Of a DNA stretch of 39,133 nt, positions 17,846 to 27,000 are shown in pieces. Position 1 is the first letter of the stretch. Each line of letters starts with the position of its first letter. The DNA is from an uncultured Bacteroides sp. (GTDB lineage: Bacteria > Bacteroidota > Bacteroidia > Bacteroidales > Bacteroidaceae): the NCBI GenBank assembly GCA_947074345.1, contig CAMTPH010000019.1, forward strand, positions 1 to 39,133. The letters run 5' to 3'. The translations under genes and the position numbers were made by a program. Below the pieces are notes generated by a model, which was not told where the DNA came from, ran no database searches, and saw nothing but the letters and a program-made list of their open reading frames with translations.

Positions 17846-17853
17846 CAAATTTA
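17846..17853 (-). promoter_or_regulatory. Possible -7 box of anSME operon
   Basis: The minus strand reads TAAATTTG, an exact TAnnTTTG match 25 nt before the start. A second identical box lies at 17892-17899. Neither has a clear -33 TTTG at 18-20 nt, so which one is used is open. Confidence 0.45.
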
Positions 17854-18014
17854 TAGTAAACATCATGGCTAAGCACTTAACCATCAAAACGCAAATTTAT
17901 GAAAACTAAGTGATACTATTTGTTATAGAACATTCTTTATAAGTATTATTAAAGAAAAAAACATTACAAGTTTTAAATATTGATAAAAAGTTTCGTTAAA
18001 ACAAGAAACTATTT

Positions 18015-18022
18015 TATTTTTG
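18015..18022 (+). promoter_or_regulatory. -7 box of DUF4369 lipoprotein gene
   Basis: TATTTTTG matches TAnnTTTG exactly and lies 14 nt before ATG 18037. An upstream in-frame TTG (17980) would begin before this promoter, so ATG 18037 is preferred. Confidence 0.6.
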
Positions 18023-18036
18023 TGTTGAATCAAAAC

Positions 18037-18786
18037 ATGAAAAGAATGCATTTTCTAAAGTCCATTTTTATTTTATTAAGTATTCTGATACTGATGCCTT
18101 CTTGTAATCAGAAATATGAAATTAATGGTTCATCCTCTATAAAGAGCCTTAATGGGCAGAGATTATATATGAAAATTCTGCAAGATGGGGAATGGACAAA
18201 GATTGATTCGTCAGAAATTGTGCATGGCTCATTTGAGATGTCTGGTAAAGTCGATTCTGTTATAATGGCTACTCTTTATATGGGAAATGAAGCGGTAATG
18301 CCAGTCGTTCTTGAAAATGGTAAGATAAATGTTATAATTACTGATAATCATCTTCATGTTGATGGAACTCCTTTAAACAACTCATTATATGCTTTTATCG
18401 ATAACCGAGATTCTTTCGAACAAAGATTAGAAGAGATTGATCGTAAAGAAGCTCGCATGATTATGGATGGAGAGGATTTCGATAATATCCAATCTAAGTT
18501 GAATAAACAAAGTGAAGAATTGGTATTTGAAATGAATCAATACATCAAGAGATTTATCAAAGATAATTATGATAATGTTCTTGGTCCAAATGTCTTTATG
18601 ATGCTTTGTAGTTCTCTACCTTATCCAATTATGACTCCACATCTTGATGAAATCATCAATGAAGCTCCAAGTGCTTTTAAGGCAAATCCATTAGTAGAAA
18701 ATTATCTATCTACAGCAGAACAAAATATGAAGTTGATTGATGAATATCAACAAATGGTTTTAAGTAATGCAGTTGATAATAGATAA
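18037..18786 (+). CDS. DUF4369 lipoprotein lacking a thioredoxin domain
   Basis: From ATG 18037 the product has 249 residues. A lipoprotein signal ends in the lipobox LMPSC (Cys 23). Residues about 25-120 form a beta-rich DUF4369-like domain (INGSSSIKSLNGQRLYMKIL, GSFEMSGKVDSVIMATLYMGN). A helical segment follows (RLEEIDRKEARMIMDGEDF, KLNKQSEELVFEMNQYIKR). In many Bacteroidetes relatives DUF4369 precedes a TlpA/ResA thioredoxin domain; here the chain ends at the helical part with no CxxC. The function is unknown; the protein is probably envelope-anchored. A terminator follows within the end of the convergent gene. Confidence 0.8.
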   Translation: MKRMHFLKSIFILLSILILMPSCNQKYEINGSSSIKSLNGQRLYMKILQDGEWTKIDSSEIVHGSFEMSGKVDSVIMATLYMGNEAVMPVVLENGKINVIITDNHLHVDGTPLNNSLYAFIDNRDSFEQRLEEIDRKEARMIMDGEDFDNIQSKLNKQSEELVFEMNQYIKRFIKDNYDNVLGPNVFMMLCSSLPYPIMTPHLDEIINEAPSAFKANPLVENYLSTAEQNMKLIDEYQQMVLSNAVDNR

Positions 18787-18800
18787 GATATTATAAAATA

Positions 18801-18829
18801 AAAAATGAAGACTATTGGTCTTCATTTTT
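18801..18829. terminator. Bidirectional terminator overlapping plsC stop
   Basis: TGAAGAC (18806-18812) pairs with GTCTTCA (18818-18824), extended by A and T runs to a 12-bp stem with a 5-nt loop. The right arm encodes the last residues of the minus-strand acyltransferase, so the hairpin serves both convergent genes. Confidence 0.85.
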
Positions 18830-19564
18830 TATTTGTCCCTTATACTTCTCTGGTAGTGAACTTTCAATTATCTCATATGATTCTTTCATTAGTTCTTTTA
18901 TGTTTTCTGAACCTTTCCCTTTTGGTGGAATGGGGTCATGAATAGTAAGTATCATTCTATGTGGGCTAATCCATTTTCCTGTTCTAGATAACACTTCGAA
19001 TGAACCATCTATTGTAACAGGAACTATTGGGAGTTGTAAATCATCTGCTAGCTGGAAAGCTCCTTTTTTAAATTTACCCATGTGTCCCGTATAAGTACGA
19101 GCACCTTCTGGAAAGACAACTAACGAAACTCCATCTTTAAGAGAATTCTTAGCTTTTATAATTGTTTCAAGTACTCTTTTAGGTCCCGATCTATCCACAT
19201 AAATGTGTCCCGCACTTTCACAGGCCTTACCAACAAATGGTATTTTACGAAGACTCATTTTCATCATCCATTTAAAGTTTCTTCCAAGAAACCCATATAT
19301 CAGAAAAATATCAAACGAACCTTGATGGTTTGGCACAAAGATATATGATGTATGCTTCTTTATCTTTTTTCTTCCTTTTACTTTGACTCTTATCAGTAGA
19401 AAAAAGCAGACTAATATTGACCACACTTTACCTGGATAATACCCCCAAAAGTGTGCTTTTCCTATCAAGCAACCAATAATGGTTACAATTGCTGTTAGAA
19501 TTGTTAGAATTAATAAAATGGGTAGCGCAATGCAGATTTGATAAATGTAGTATAGTATTTTCAT
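18812..19564 (-). CDS. plsC: 1-acylglycerol-3-phosphate acyltransferase (PlsC type)
   Basis: This enzyme adds the second acyl chain to lysophosphatidic acid to make phosphatidic acid at the inner membrane. The catalytic HX4D motif is NHQGSFD (H80, D85), and the substrate-binding FPEGAR is at 151-156. One or two N-terminal hydrophobic helices (about 8-32 and 46-60) anchor it. From ATG 19564 it has 250 residues, normal for PlsC. A longer frame reaches 19687, but a consensus promoter (19583-19612) lies inside that extension, so I reject it. A second PlsC-like gene occurs at 35102-35656. Confidence 0.92.
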   Translation of the reverse strand: MKILYYIYQICIALPILLILTILTAIVTIIGCLIGKAHFWGYYPGKVWSILVCFFLLIRVKVKGRKKIKKHTSYIFVPNHQGSFDIFLIYGFLGRNFKWMMKMSLRKIPFVGKACESAGHIYVDRSGPKRVLETIIKAKNSLKDGVSLVVFPEGARTYTGHMGKFKKGAFQLADDLQLPIVPVTIDGSFEVLSRTGKWISPHRMILTIHDPIPPKGKGSENIKELMKESYEIIESSLPEKYKGQIKNEDQ

Positions 19565-19582
19565 AAATGTTAATTTGCTACA

Positions 19583-19612
19583 CAAATATAAAGAAAACTT
19601 TGATATGACAAA
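19583..19612 (-). promoter_or_regulatory. plsC promoter
   Basis: On the minus strand, TTTG (19609-19612), an 18-nt spacer and TATATTTG (19583-19590) match the Bacteroidetes promoter. It lies 18 nt before ATG 19564 and downstream of the sigma-operon terminator. Confidence 0.75.
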
Positions 19613-19653
19613 GAGATAGTAAAGTAATAAAATATATTGATTAATCATGTACC

Positions 19654-19706
19654 AAAAAAGAATTGCTTCATCGAGAATATTATTCAAGATGAAGCAAACT
19701 TTTTTC
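19654..19706. terminator. Terminator of ECF sigma operon
   Basis: A 10-bp stem TTGCTTCATC/GATGAAGCAA (19663-19672 with 19688-19697) surrounds a further small stem in the loop. On the minus strand it is followed by a T-run (19659-19654). T residues on the other side mean it could work both ways. Confidence 0.85.
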
Positions 19707-19724
19707 TATAGTCAATTTCTAATT

Positions 19725-20303
19725 TTATTCTTTCAGTTCATTGATCTCGTTGAGGTTTTTCCTGATTTCACTCAACTTATTAAGATTCTTACTGTGTGTC
19801 CATATTAAGATGATAATACATATAACCCAAATAGCTACAAATGTACTAATCATTGCAATGTTTTGTTCCCATACTTTACGCACAATAAAGAAAATTACTG
19901 CCAATAATAATACAAAAACAATACCTATAATACGTTCTCTTATCATCCAGCGATGCATTGTGTTAAATCTAGAAATAACAACAGCAATAGGTTGCTCGTC
20001 AATTTTTGTATTAGCAAAATATCTCGACCCATATGTGTCCCATATTAAAGCTGGTATGGCAGCAGCAAAAAGAGTCAGATAGAATATATCTAGTACTATA
20101 AAATTGAACCCGATTAAAATGAGACCAATCGAAAGTATAATTATTGAAGCAATTCTTAAATTATAATTATAGCGACTCATAGCACCAATTTTCACAGAAG
20201 AATCTTTTATGAGTTCTTCAATATTTTCATTATCAATGATTTGTTGCTTTTTTAAATGCTCATCAATGGTGTTCCATGATTTTTTTAATTCGTCTAGGTC
20301 CAT
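19725..20303 (-). CDS. Four-helix membrane protein, possible anti-sigma partner
   Basis: A 192-residue protein with a charged cytoplasmic N-terminal helix region (1-48, DELKKSWNTIDEHLKKQQ), four predicted membrane helices (about 50-70, 71-88, 123-142 and 148-168) and a C-terminal coiled-coil-like tail (SKNLNKLSEIRKNLNEINELKE). It starts 3 nt after the ECF sigma stop, so the two are co-transcribed and probably translationally coupled. A role in holding or sensing for the sigma factor is likely from position, but it lacks a recognisable anti-sigma or FecR domain. The family is otherwise unknown to me. Confidence 0.72.
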   Translation of the reverse strand: MDLDELKKSWNTIDEHLKKQQIIDNENIEELIKDSSVKIGAMSRYNYNLRIASIIILSIGLILIGFNFIVLDIFYLTLFAAAIPALIWDTYGSRYFANTKIDEQPIAVVISRFNTMHRWMIRERIIGIVFVLLLAVIFFIVRKVWEQNIAMISTFVAIWVICIIILIWTHSKNLNKLSEIRKNLNEINELKE

Positions 20304-20306
20304 ATA

Positions 20307-20819
20307 TTATTCCTCCTTTTTCATTTTTTTTAGTTTGTCTTTAATGCGACTAATCTTTGTGGCAACGTTAGTCACCGTAAGTCCTGTAATTTCTGCAATT
20401 TCTTCATAACTATGTTCTTCTAGATACAGTAAGATGATTGATTTGTCCAACTGTCCTAATCGATTTATCATGTTATAAAGTTGCTTTAACATGTCGTGTA
20501 TAGGATCATTCTCATCCATAATAGTGTTGACCTCAGGATTGAGAGTCACATATTCTGGAGTTCTTTTTTCTTTCCTGATAAAGCTGATGCACGTATTAAG
20601 TGCAATGCGATAAATCCAAGTTGAGATTTTGCATTCCGCACGAAATTTAGGGAATGCCTTCCAGATGTTTAACACTACTTCTTGATATAAATCATTCAAA
20701 GTAGCATTGGGTGTGGTGTATAGATAGCACACTTTATAGATAACCCGTTCATAACTGCGTATGACGGAAAGAAATTCCTTCTCAAGGCTTTTGTCAATCT
20801 GTGCTTTAGATGTATCCAT
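20307..20819 (-). CDS. ECF-type sigma-70 factor
   Basis: This 170-residue sigma factor has region 2 (YERVIYKVCYLYTTPNATLNDLYQEVVLNIWKAF through STWIYRIALNTCISFIRK, about 24-80), which binds core polymerase and the -10 region. Region 4 (LDKSIILLYLEEHSYEEIAEITGLTVTNVATKISRIKDKLKK, about 118-165) carries the -35 helix-turn-helix. Region 3 is absent, as in ECF factors. It is followed 3 nt later by a four-helix membrane protein, the usual place for a regulator. Target promoters are not evident in the window. Confidence 0.93.
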   Translation of the reverse strand: MDTSKAQIDKSLEKEFLSVIRSYERVIYKVCYLYTTPNATLNDLYQEVVLNIWKAFPKFRAECKISTWIYRIALNTCISFIRKEKRTPEYVTLNPEVNTIMDENDPIHDMLKQLYNMINRLGQLDKSIILLYLEEHSYEEIAEITGLTVTNVATKISRIKDKLKKMKKEE

Positions 20820-20890
20820 TAATTATAAAATAACTGCTATATCTTATAAGTAGAAAGAATGAAAGAAAAATCACATAAGTAGTAAATAAA

Positions 20891-21808
20891 TTATAAAGAA
20901 AGGTTCGCGTTAAGAAATTTACGCATCACCTCTATACTTTGACCTTTGCGATTGGCATACTCAACGAGCTGATCTTCTCCAATCTTTCCGATTGAGAAAT
21001 ATTGTGCAGCAGGATGTGCAAACATTAAACCGCATACTGAAGCATGAGGTTTCATAGCCCCATTTTCTGTTAGGACAATTCCTATCTGATTCATATTGAG
21101 TAATTCATCAAGTTGAAAAATGATAGATTGATCGGGTAGGGAAGGGTATCCAACGGCCGGTCTTATTCCTTGAAAGTTTTCAATCAATAACTCCTCAATA
21201 GTTAATTTCTCTTCTTTAGCATAACCCCAAGCTGTTTTACGTACATACTCATGCAGTTTTTCGGTGGCAGCTTCTGCAAGTCTATCAGATAATGTTTGTA
21301 CTAAAAGGCTTTTGTATGGGTCATTCTTATGTAACTCCTCAAGTTGTGCGTCTACAGTAGCGGCAAATACGCCAACTGTATCTGCGACATCTTTCATGTT
21401 TGTTGATTTTCCTTTAGATAAAGGTCTGATAAAATCACTCAAGCAAAGGAATGGATCAGATGGTTTTTTCTGAGTTTGTTGTCTTAATAATGGAATACGT
21501 ATATCATCAAGAATTAGATCATCTCCATCAGAGTTAGCAGCACAAAGTCTAAAGATAGTGTTTACCACATAATTATTGTCCAATCGCTTTAATAGCTCAT
21601 TAGCCTCATTGAATAACTTCAATGCTTCTGATGCCTTTGGTTGATCTTCCTCCTTGAATGTAGCTATCCAACTTGCTTTACAGGCATTACAACATTTAAT
21701 ATTGGCGATGGTAGTAAAACGAGGTTGAAATCCCCATGCATGAAAAAAATATACCCAATTGATATAAGGAGTTATTTCATGGATTTTATATGATATAATT
21801 GATGACAT
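20891..21808 (-). CDS. Standalone MetH reactivation (AdoMet-binding) domain
   Basis: This 305-residue protein matches the C-terminal activation domain of cobalamin-dependent methionine synthase, which uses AdoMet to re-methylate oxidised cob(II)alamin. Evidence: N-terminal YINWVYFFHAWGF (like YIDWTPFFMTW in E. coli MetH), DRLAEAATEKLHEYVRK (174-190), the AdoMet-binding RPAVGYP (216-222), and ENGAMKPHASVCGLMFAHPAAQYFSIGKIGEDQ (248-280). The homocysteine, folate and B12 domains are absent, so it must act in trans on a MetH elsewhere. It has an unusual CCNAC Cys cluster (39-43). Its ATG overlaps the dihydroorotase TAA by one base (TAATG). Confidence 0.9.
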   Translation of the reverse strand: MSSIISYKIHEITPYINWVYFFHAWGFQPRFTTIANIKCCNACKASWIATFKEEDQPKASEALKLFNEANELLKRLDNNYVVNTIFRLCAANSDGDDLILDDIRIPLLRQQTQKKPSDPFLCLSDFIRPLSKGKSTNMKDVADTVGVFAATVDAQLEELHKNDPYKSLLVQTLSDRLAEAATEKLHEYVRKTAWGYAKEEKLTIEELLIENFQGIRPAVGYPSLPDQSIIFQLDELLNMNQIGIVLTENGAMKPHASVCGLMFAHPAAQYFSIGKIGEDQLVEYANRKGQSIEVMRKFLNANLSL

Positions 21809-23151
21809 TATCTAAAACGCAACTGTTGTCCTGCATGTATATCTTTCACTTCACCTTTGTTATAAACCAGTGTACCATTTACAAATGTTTGTTCAACTTT
21901 CCAATTGAATAGATGTCCTTCAAGAGGACTCCAATCGCATTTGCTAAATATTACATCTTTTGTTACTACCCAAGGATGGAATGGACGAACAAGTATAATG
22001 TCAGCTTGATATCCTTCACGAATATAGCCACGTTGATTAATTTCGAAAATAGTTGCTGGTGCATGACACATTTTCTCCACAACCTTTTCTATTGTGAATA
22101 CATTTTCGTCAGTCAGTTCAAGCATGCTTACTAGTGAAAACTGAATCATTGGCATACCCGAAACTGCTTTTATTGCTCCTCCATCCTTTTCTCCAATAGT
22201 GTGAGGTGCATGGTCGGTAGCAATAACATCAATCTTGCCCGAATTAACAGCATTGCGTAGAGCTTTTCTATCATCAGCAGATTTGATGGCAGGATTGCAT
22301 TTAATCCTAGTTCCAAGATGTTTGTAGTCTTGATCAGAGAAAAGTAGATGTGAAACACATGCCTCTGCAGTGATACGCTTATTGTTGTCTAAGCTAACGT
22401 TACTCAATAGTTCAAGTTCATCAGCAGTCGAAATATGCAAAAGATGCAAGCGAGTATTGTATTCTTTAGCTAAATCTACAGCAAGTTTCGAAGAACAAAC
22501 ACATGCCTCAGTAGAACGTATTTGCGGATGACACTCTAAAGGTAAGTCATCGCTGCCAGCTTCTTCCAAAAATTGTTTTGTGTTTTGGCTAATTATGTTC
22601 TGATCTTCACAATGTGCAGCAACTGTAATATTTGCTTCCGCAAATATTTTTCGCAACACTTCCATTCTATCTACAAGCATATTGCCAGTACTCGAACCCA
22701 TAAACAACTTTATACCACATACCGAATGAATATCAAGTTGTTTAAATTCGTCAGTATTGCTATTAGTAGCTCCAAAATAACATGAATAATTAATGAGGCA
22801 TTTTTCTTTATAAAGCTTCAGTTTATCATTAACTGATTCGATGGAAGTAGTCTGTGGAGATGTATTAGGCATATCCATTACAGAAGTCACCCCACCAGCA
22901 ATAGCGGCGCGGCTCTCTGATAGAATATCAGCTTTATGCTCTAAACCAGGATCTCTGAAATGTACGTGGTCATCAATTACACCTGGCATTAAATAGCATC
23001 CAGATGCATCGATTATTTCGTCACATTGATTATTTGATTGTACATCACCTCTTAGTATTTCTTCAATTTTATCGCCTGCGATTACTACTGAACCTAAGAA
23101 TTTCTTGCCTTCATTTACGATTATGGCATTTTGAATAAGTGTACGTTTCAT
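21808..23151 (-). CDS. pyrC: Dihydroorotase (class I)
   Basis: Zinc amidohydrolase that cyclises carbamoyl-aspartate to dihydroorotate in pyrimidine synthesis. The metal-binding DHVHFRDPG has H62 and H64. Further motifs are GIKLFMGSSTGN, AAHCED, HLLHISTADEL and IATDHAPHT. At 447 residues it fits class I (PyrC type I, allantoinase-like). Its start lies 41 nt inside the end of the upstream glycosyltransferase gene. Its stop overlaps the MetH-domain start, so the three genes form one tightly packed operon. Confidence 0.95.
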   Translation of the reverse strand: MKRTLIQNAIIVNEGKKFLGSVVIAGDKIEEILRGDVQSNNQCDEIIDASGCYLMPGVIDDHVHFRDPGLEHKADILSESRAAIAGGVTSVMDMPNTSPQTTSIESVNDKLKLYKEKCLINYSCYFGATNSNTDEFKQLDIHSVCGIKLFMGSSTGNMLVDRMEVLRKIFAEANITVAAHCEDQNIISQNTKQFLEEAGSDDLPLECHPQIRSTEACVCSSKLAVDLAKEYNTRLHLLHISTADELELLSNVSLDNNKRITAEACVSHLLFSDQDYKHLGTRIKCNPAIKSADDRKALRNAVNSGKIDVIATDHAPHTIGEKDGGAIKAVSGMPMIQFSLVSMLELTDENVFTIEKVVEKMCHAPATIFEINQRGYIREGYQADIILVRPFHPWVVTKDVIFSKCDWSPLEGHLFNWKVEQTFVNGTLVYNKGEVKDIHAGQQLRFR

Positions 23152-23890
23152 TTTTTTTAGGATAAGAGTGAAATAAACTTCCCAGTTTTAATTTGATGAC
23201 ACCAAATATTGCTTCACCAAATATGCTACTGTTCATTTTAGAAGTTCCTAGTTCGCGATTGATAAATATAACCGGAACCTCAATTATTTTAAACCCGGAT
23301 TTATATGCCGTAAACTTCATTTCTATTTGAAAAGCATATCCTTTAAACCTGATTTTATCTAAGTCAAGTGTTTCTAGAACTTCTCTACGGTAGCATTTAA
23401 AGCCGGCAGTTGTATCATGTATAGGCAGGCCTGTTATGAATCTTACATACTTCGATGCAAAATAAGACATGAGTACACGTCCCATTGGCCAGTTTACAAC
23501 ATTAACACCGCTTACATATCTAGAGCCGATAGCTACATCGCCACCTTTATCGGTACACGCTTTATAAAGTTTAGGTAGATCTTTTGGATTATGGCTAAAA
23601 TCAGCATCCATCTCAAATATAAAATTATAGTGATGTTCTAATGCCCATTTAAAACCAGCAATATATGCAGTGCCCAGACCAAGTTTACCTTTGCGCTGAA
23701 CCATAAAAAGTCTATTCGGAAATTCTTGTTGTAGATTTTCTACGATATCTGAAGTGCCATCAGGTGATCCATCTTCTATGATTAAGATATGGAAAACCTT
23801 TCTCAAATTGAAAACAGCACGAATTATCTTTTCGATGTTTTCTCGTTCGTTGTAGGTAGGGATGATAACAATACTATCAGAGGTCTGCAT
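23111..23890 (-). CDS. GT2 polyprenol-phosphate sugar transferase (Dpm1-like)
   Basis: This 259-residue family-2 glycosyltransferase resembles dolichol/polyprenol-phosphate mannose synthase. It has IIPTYNERENIEKII (8-22), LIIEDGSPDGT, the metal-binding DAD in FEMDADFSHNP, GSRYVSG and a C-terminal acceptor-loop region (GLPIHDTTAGFKCYRREVL). It should transfer a sugar from GDP- or UDP-sugar to a lipid phosphate carrier for surface glycan or lipoprotein O-glycan assembly. No C-terminal membrane helices are visible, so it is the short soluble form. Its last 13 codons overlap pyrC. The promoter is at 23913-23920. Confidence 0.92.
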   Translation of the reverse strand: MQTSDSIVIIPTYNERENIEKIIRAVFNLRKVFHILIIEDGSPDGTSDIVENLQQEFPNRLFMVQRKGKLGLGTAYIAGFKWALEHHYNFIFEMDADFSHNPKDLPKLYKACTDKGGDVAIGSRYVSGVNVVNWPMGRVLMSYFASKYVRFITGLPIHDTTAGFKCYRREVLETLDLDKIRFKGYAFQIEMKFTAYKSGFKIIEVPVIFINRELGTSKMNSSIFGEAIFGVIKLKLGSLFHSYPKKNETYTYSKCHNRK

Positions 23891-23912
23891 AATCCTATTT
23901 TGGGTTTATTTA

Positions 23913-23920
23913 CAAAAGTA
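23913..23920 (-). promoter_or_regulatory. -7 box of GT2-pyrC-MetH-domain operon
   Basis: The minus strand reads TACTTTTG, an exact TAnnTTTG match 22 nt before the start. A TTTG (23944-23947) lies 23 nt further upstream, a little beyond the usual spacing. Confidence 0.6.
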
Positions 23921-23974
23921 AACTAAATCTGTTAATTAAGAAACAAAGCTGTATTAAAACTGTTTATAAAATTG

Positions 23975-23982
23975 TAATTTTG
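23975..23982 (+). promoter_or_regulatory. -7 box of mfd
   Basis: TAATTTTG is an exact TAnnTTTG match. An in-frame TTG at 23980 is part of the box, which supports ATG 24007 as the mfd start. Confidence 0.6.
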
Positions 23983-24006
23983 CTCGAAATTTCTGAATAT
24001 AGAGAT

Positions 24007-27000
24007 ATGACTCTTTTTGAATTGCAAAAAATATATGCATCACATCCTAATGTGAATGCTTTTCAATCTATACTAAAAGATAAATCTATTAAACATCTTT
24101 TTTGTAATGGGTTAAATGCGTCTTCAGCATCATTATACTTTTCGGTTTGTACCTCATCGGTCAAGCAACCATTTTTGTTTATTCTAAATGATTTAGAAGA
24201 AGCGGGATATTTTTATCATGATTTGATACAAATATTAGGTAATGATAAAGTGCTTTTCTTTCCTTCATCTTTTCGTAGAGCGATAAAGTTTGGACAAAAA
24301 GATGCGGCTAACGAGATACTTAGAACAGAAGTGTTGAGTCGTTTACAAAAGGGAGAAGAGAATTTAACGATTGTTACTTATCCCGATGCATTGGCCGAGA
24401 AAGTTGTTTCGCAAAAGGAATTGAACGAGAAGACTTTAAAACTTCATGTAGGCGAACAGGTAGACTCTACTTTTATAGTTGAGGTTTTGCGTAGCTATGG
24501 ATTCGAATATGTAGATTATGTATACGAACCCGGACAATTTGCTGTTCGTGGTAGTATCATTGATATCTTTTCTTACTCTTCAGAGTTGCCTTATCGTATC
24601 GACTTCTTTGGTAGCGAGGTAGATAGTATCAGAACTTTCGAAGTAGAGTCGCAACTCTCTCGCGAAAAAAAAGATAATATTGTAATAGTTCCCGACTTGG
24701 CAACAACGGGTTTAATGATAAGTTCCTTTTTGGATTTTATTGATAAGAACACGCTGATTGCCATGAAAGATTTCTTGTGGTTGCGTGAGCGTGTACAAGT
24801 AGTTTATGATGAAGCATTGTCTCCACAAGCTTTGATTGCCCAACAAGAAGAAGAAAATGGAGGCGCTAAGCTAGAAGGCAAATTGATAAATGGAGCAGAG
24901 TTAACAACTAAGGTATTAGACTTTATGCGTATTGAATTTGGTAATAAACCTACCGGAACAGTCGATGCTACATTGCAATTTGATATAACCGCACAACCTA
25001 TCTTCCATAAAAACTTTGATTTAGTTGCTTCGTCTTTTAAAGAATTCATAGCAAAGAAGTATACACTATATATTTGTAGTGATAGCGTTAAACAAACCAA
25101 TCGTATACGTGATATTTTTGCTGATCGAAAAGATAACATCTCTTTTACTCCTGTAGAACATACGCTACATGGTGGTTTTGCCGATAATAATTTGAAGATA
25201 TGTATATTTACAGACCATCAGATATTCGATCGATTCCATAAATATAATTTAAAGAGTGATAAGGCTCGTTCGGGTAAAGTAGCTCTTTCTTTGAAAGAAC
25301 TTAATCAGTTTAAACCGGGCGACTATGTGGTACATACAGATCATGGAGTAGGTAAGTTCTCAGGCCTTGTTCGTATTCCTAATGGAGATACTACGCAAGA
25401 AGTTATGAAGTTGATTTATCAGAACGAAGATGTTGTTTTTGTTTCTATTCATTCGCTTCACAAGGTATCTAAGTATAAAGGAAAAGAGGGTGAAGCACCC
25501 CGTTTAAATAAGTTAGGTACTGGAGCTTGGGAGAAATTGAAAGAACGCACTAAAACCAAGATTAAAGATATTGCACGCGATTTGATCAAGCTTTATTCTC
25601 AGCGTCGCGAAGAGAAAGGTTTCTCTTATTCTCCCGACAGTTTTATGCAACGTGAATTAGAGGCTTCTTTTATTTATGAGGATACACCCGATCAGAGTAA
25701 AGCAACTGCTGATGTAAAAGCAGATATGGAGAGCGAACGTCCAATGGATAGATTGGTATGTGGTGATGTTGGTTTTGGTAAGACTGAAGTTGCGATACGT
25801 GCAGCCTTCAAAGCTGTAGCCGACAATAAACAGGTTGCCGTTCTTGTCCCTACTACGGTATTGGCTTATCAACACTATCAAACATTCAAAGAGCGATTGA
25901 AAGATTTGCCATGTAGAGTGGATTATTTAAGTAGAGCTCGTACTGCAGCACAAACCAAAGCGGTACTTAAAGGCTTGAAAGATGGTGAGATTAATGTTGT
26001 AATTGGTACACATCGTATATTGGGTAAGGATGTTCAATTCAAAGATTTAGGTTTGTTGATTATTGATGAAGAGCAGAAGTTTGGCGTATCTGTCAAAGAA
26101 AAACTTCGTCATTTAAAGGTGAATGTAGATACGTTGACTATGACAGCTACACCTATACCGCGCACCCTGCAGTTCTCTTTAATGGGAGCACGCGACTTAA
26201 GTGTTATATCTACACCGCCACCCAATAGATATCCTATTCAGACAGAGTTGCAGACTTTTGATGAGCAGAGTATAACCGATGCTATCAATTTTGAAATGAG
26301 TCGTAATGGGCAGGTTTTCTTTATCAACAATCGCATTGCCAATCTTCCTGAGCTGAAAGCGATGATTGAAAGAAACATTCCTGATTGTCGCGTGGCAATT
26401 GGTCATGGGCAGCTTGAACCTAATAAATTAGAACAAGTGGTACTCGATTTCGCCAATTACGATTACGATGTTCTGCTTGCCACTACTATAATCGAGAGTG
26501 GTATAGATATTCCTAATGCCAATACTATCATTATCAATCAAGCGCAAAACTTCGGTTTGAGTGATCTGCATCAGATGCGCGGACGTGTGGGACGTAGCAA
26601 TAAGAAAGCATTTTGTTATCTATTAGCCCCTCCTTTATCATCGTTAACGCCCGAAGGTAAACGTCGCTTACAAGCCATTGAGAACTTTAGTGATTTGGGT
26701 AGCGGAATTCATATCGCTATGCAAGATTTGGATATTCGTGGTGCAGGCAATATGCTTGGCGCCGAACAAAGTGGATTTATCGCCGACTTAGGTTACGAAA
26801 CTTATCAAAAGATCCTCTCGGAAGCAGTGCGCGAATTGAAAACAAATGAGTTTGCTGAGCTATATGCAGAAGAACTAAAAGGTGAAGGTGAAATCAGTGG
26901 TGAGAACTTTGTAGAAGAATGTTTGATAGAGAGTGATCTAGAGTTGCTGTTGCCGGCTAATTATGTTACCGGAAGTAGTGAGCGTATGTTACTTTATCGT

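Noticed and set aside
17980..18036. N-terminal extension of the DUF4369 lipoprotein from a TTG start
   Set aside because: A -7 box lies inside it, and the lipoprotein signal begins properly at ATG 18037.
19565..19687. 41-residue N-terminal extension of PlsC
   Set aside because: It contains a full consensus promoter and is not part of the PlsC family; ATG 19564 fits.
23111..23151. Frameshift at the GT2/pyrC junction suggested by the 41-nt overlap
   Set aside because: Both proteins have complete domains and normal ends; the overlap is simply tight packing.
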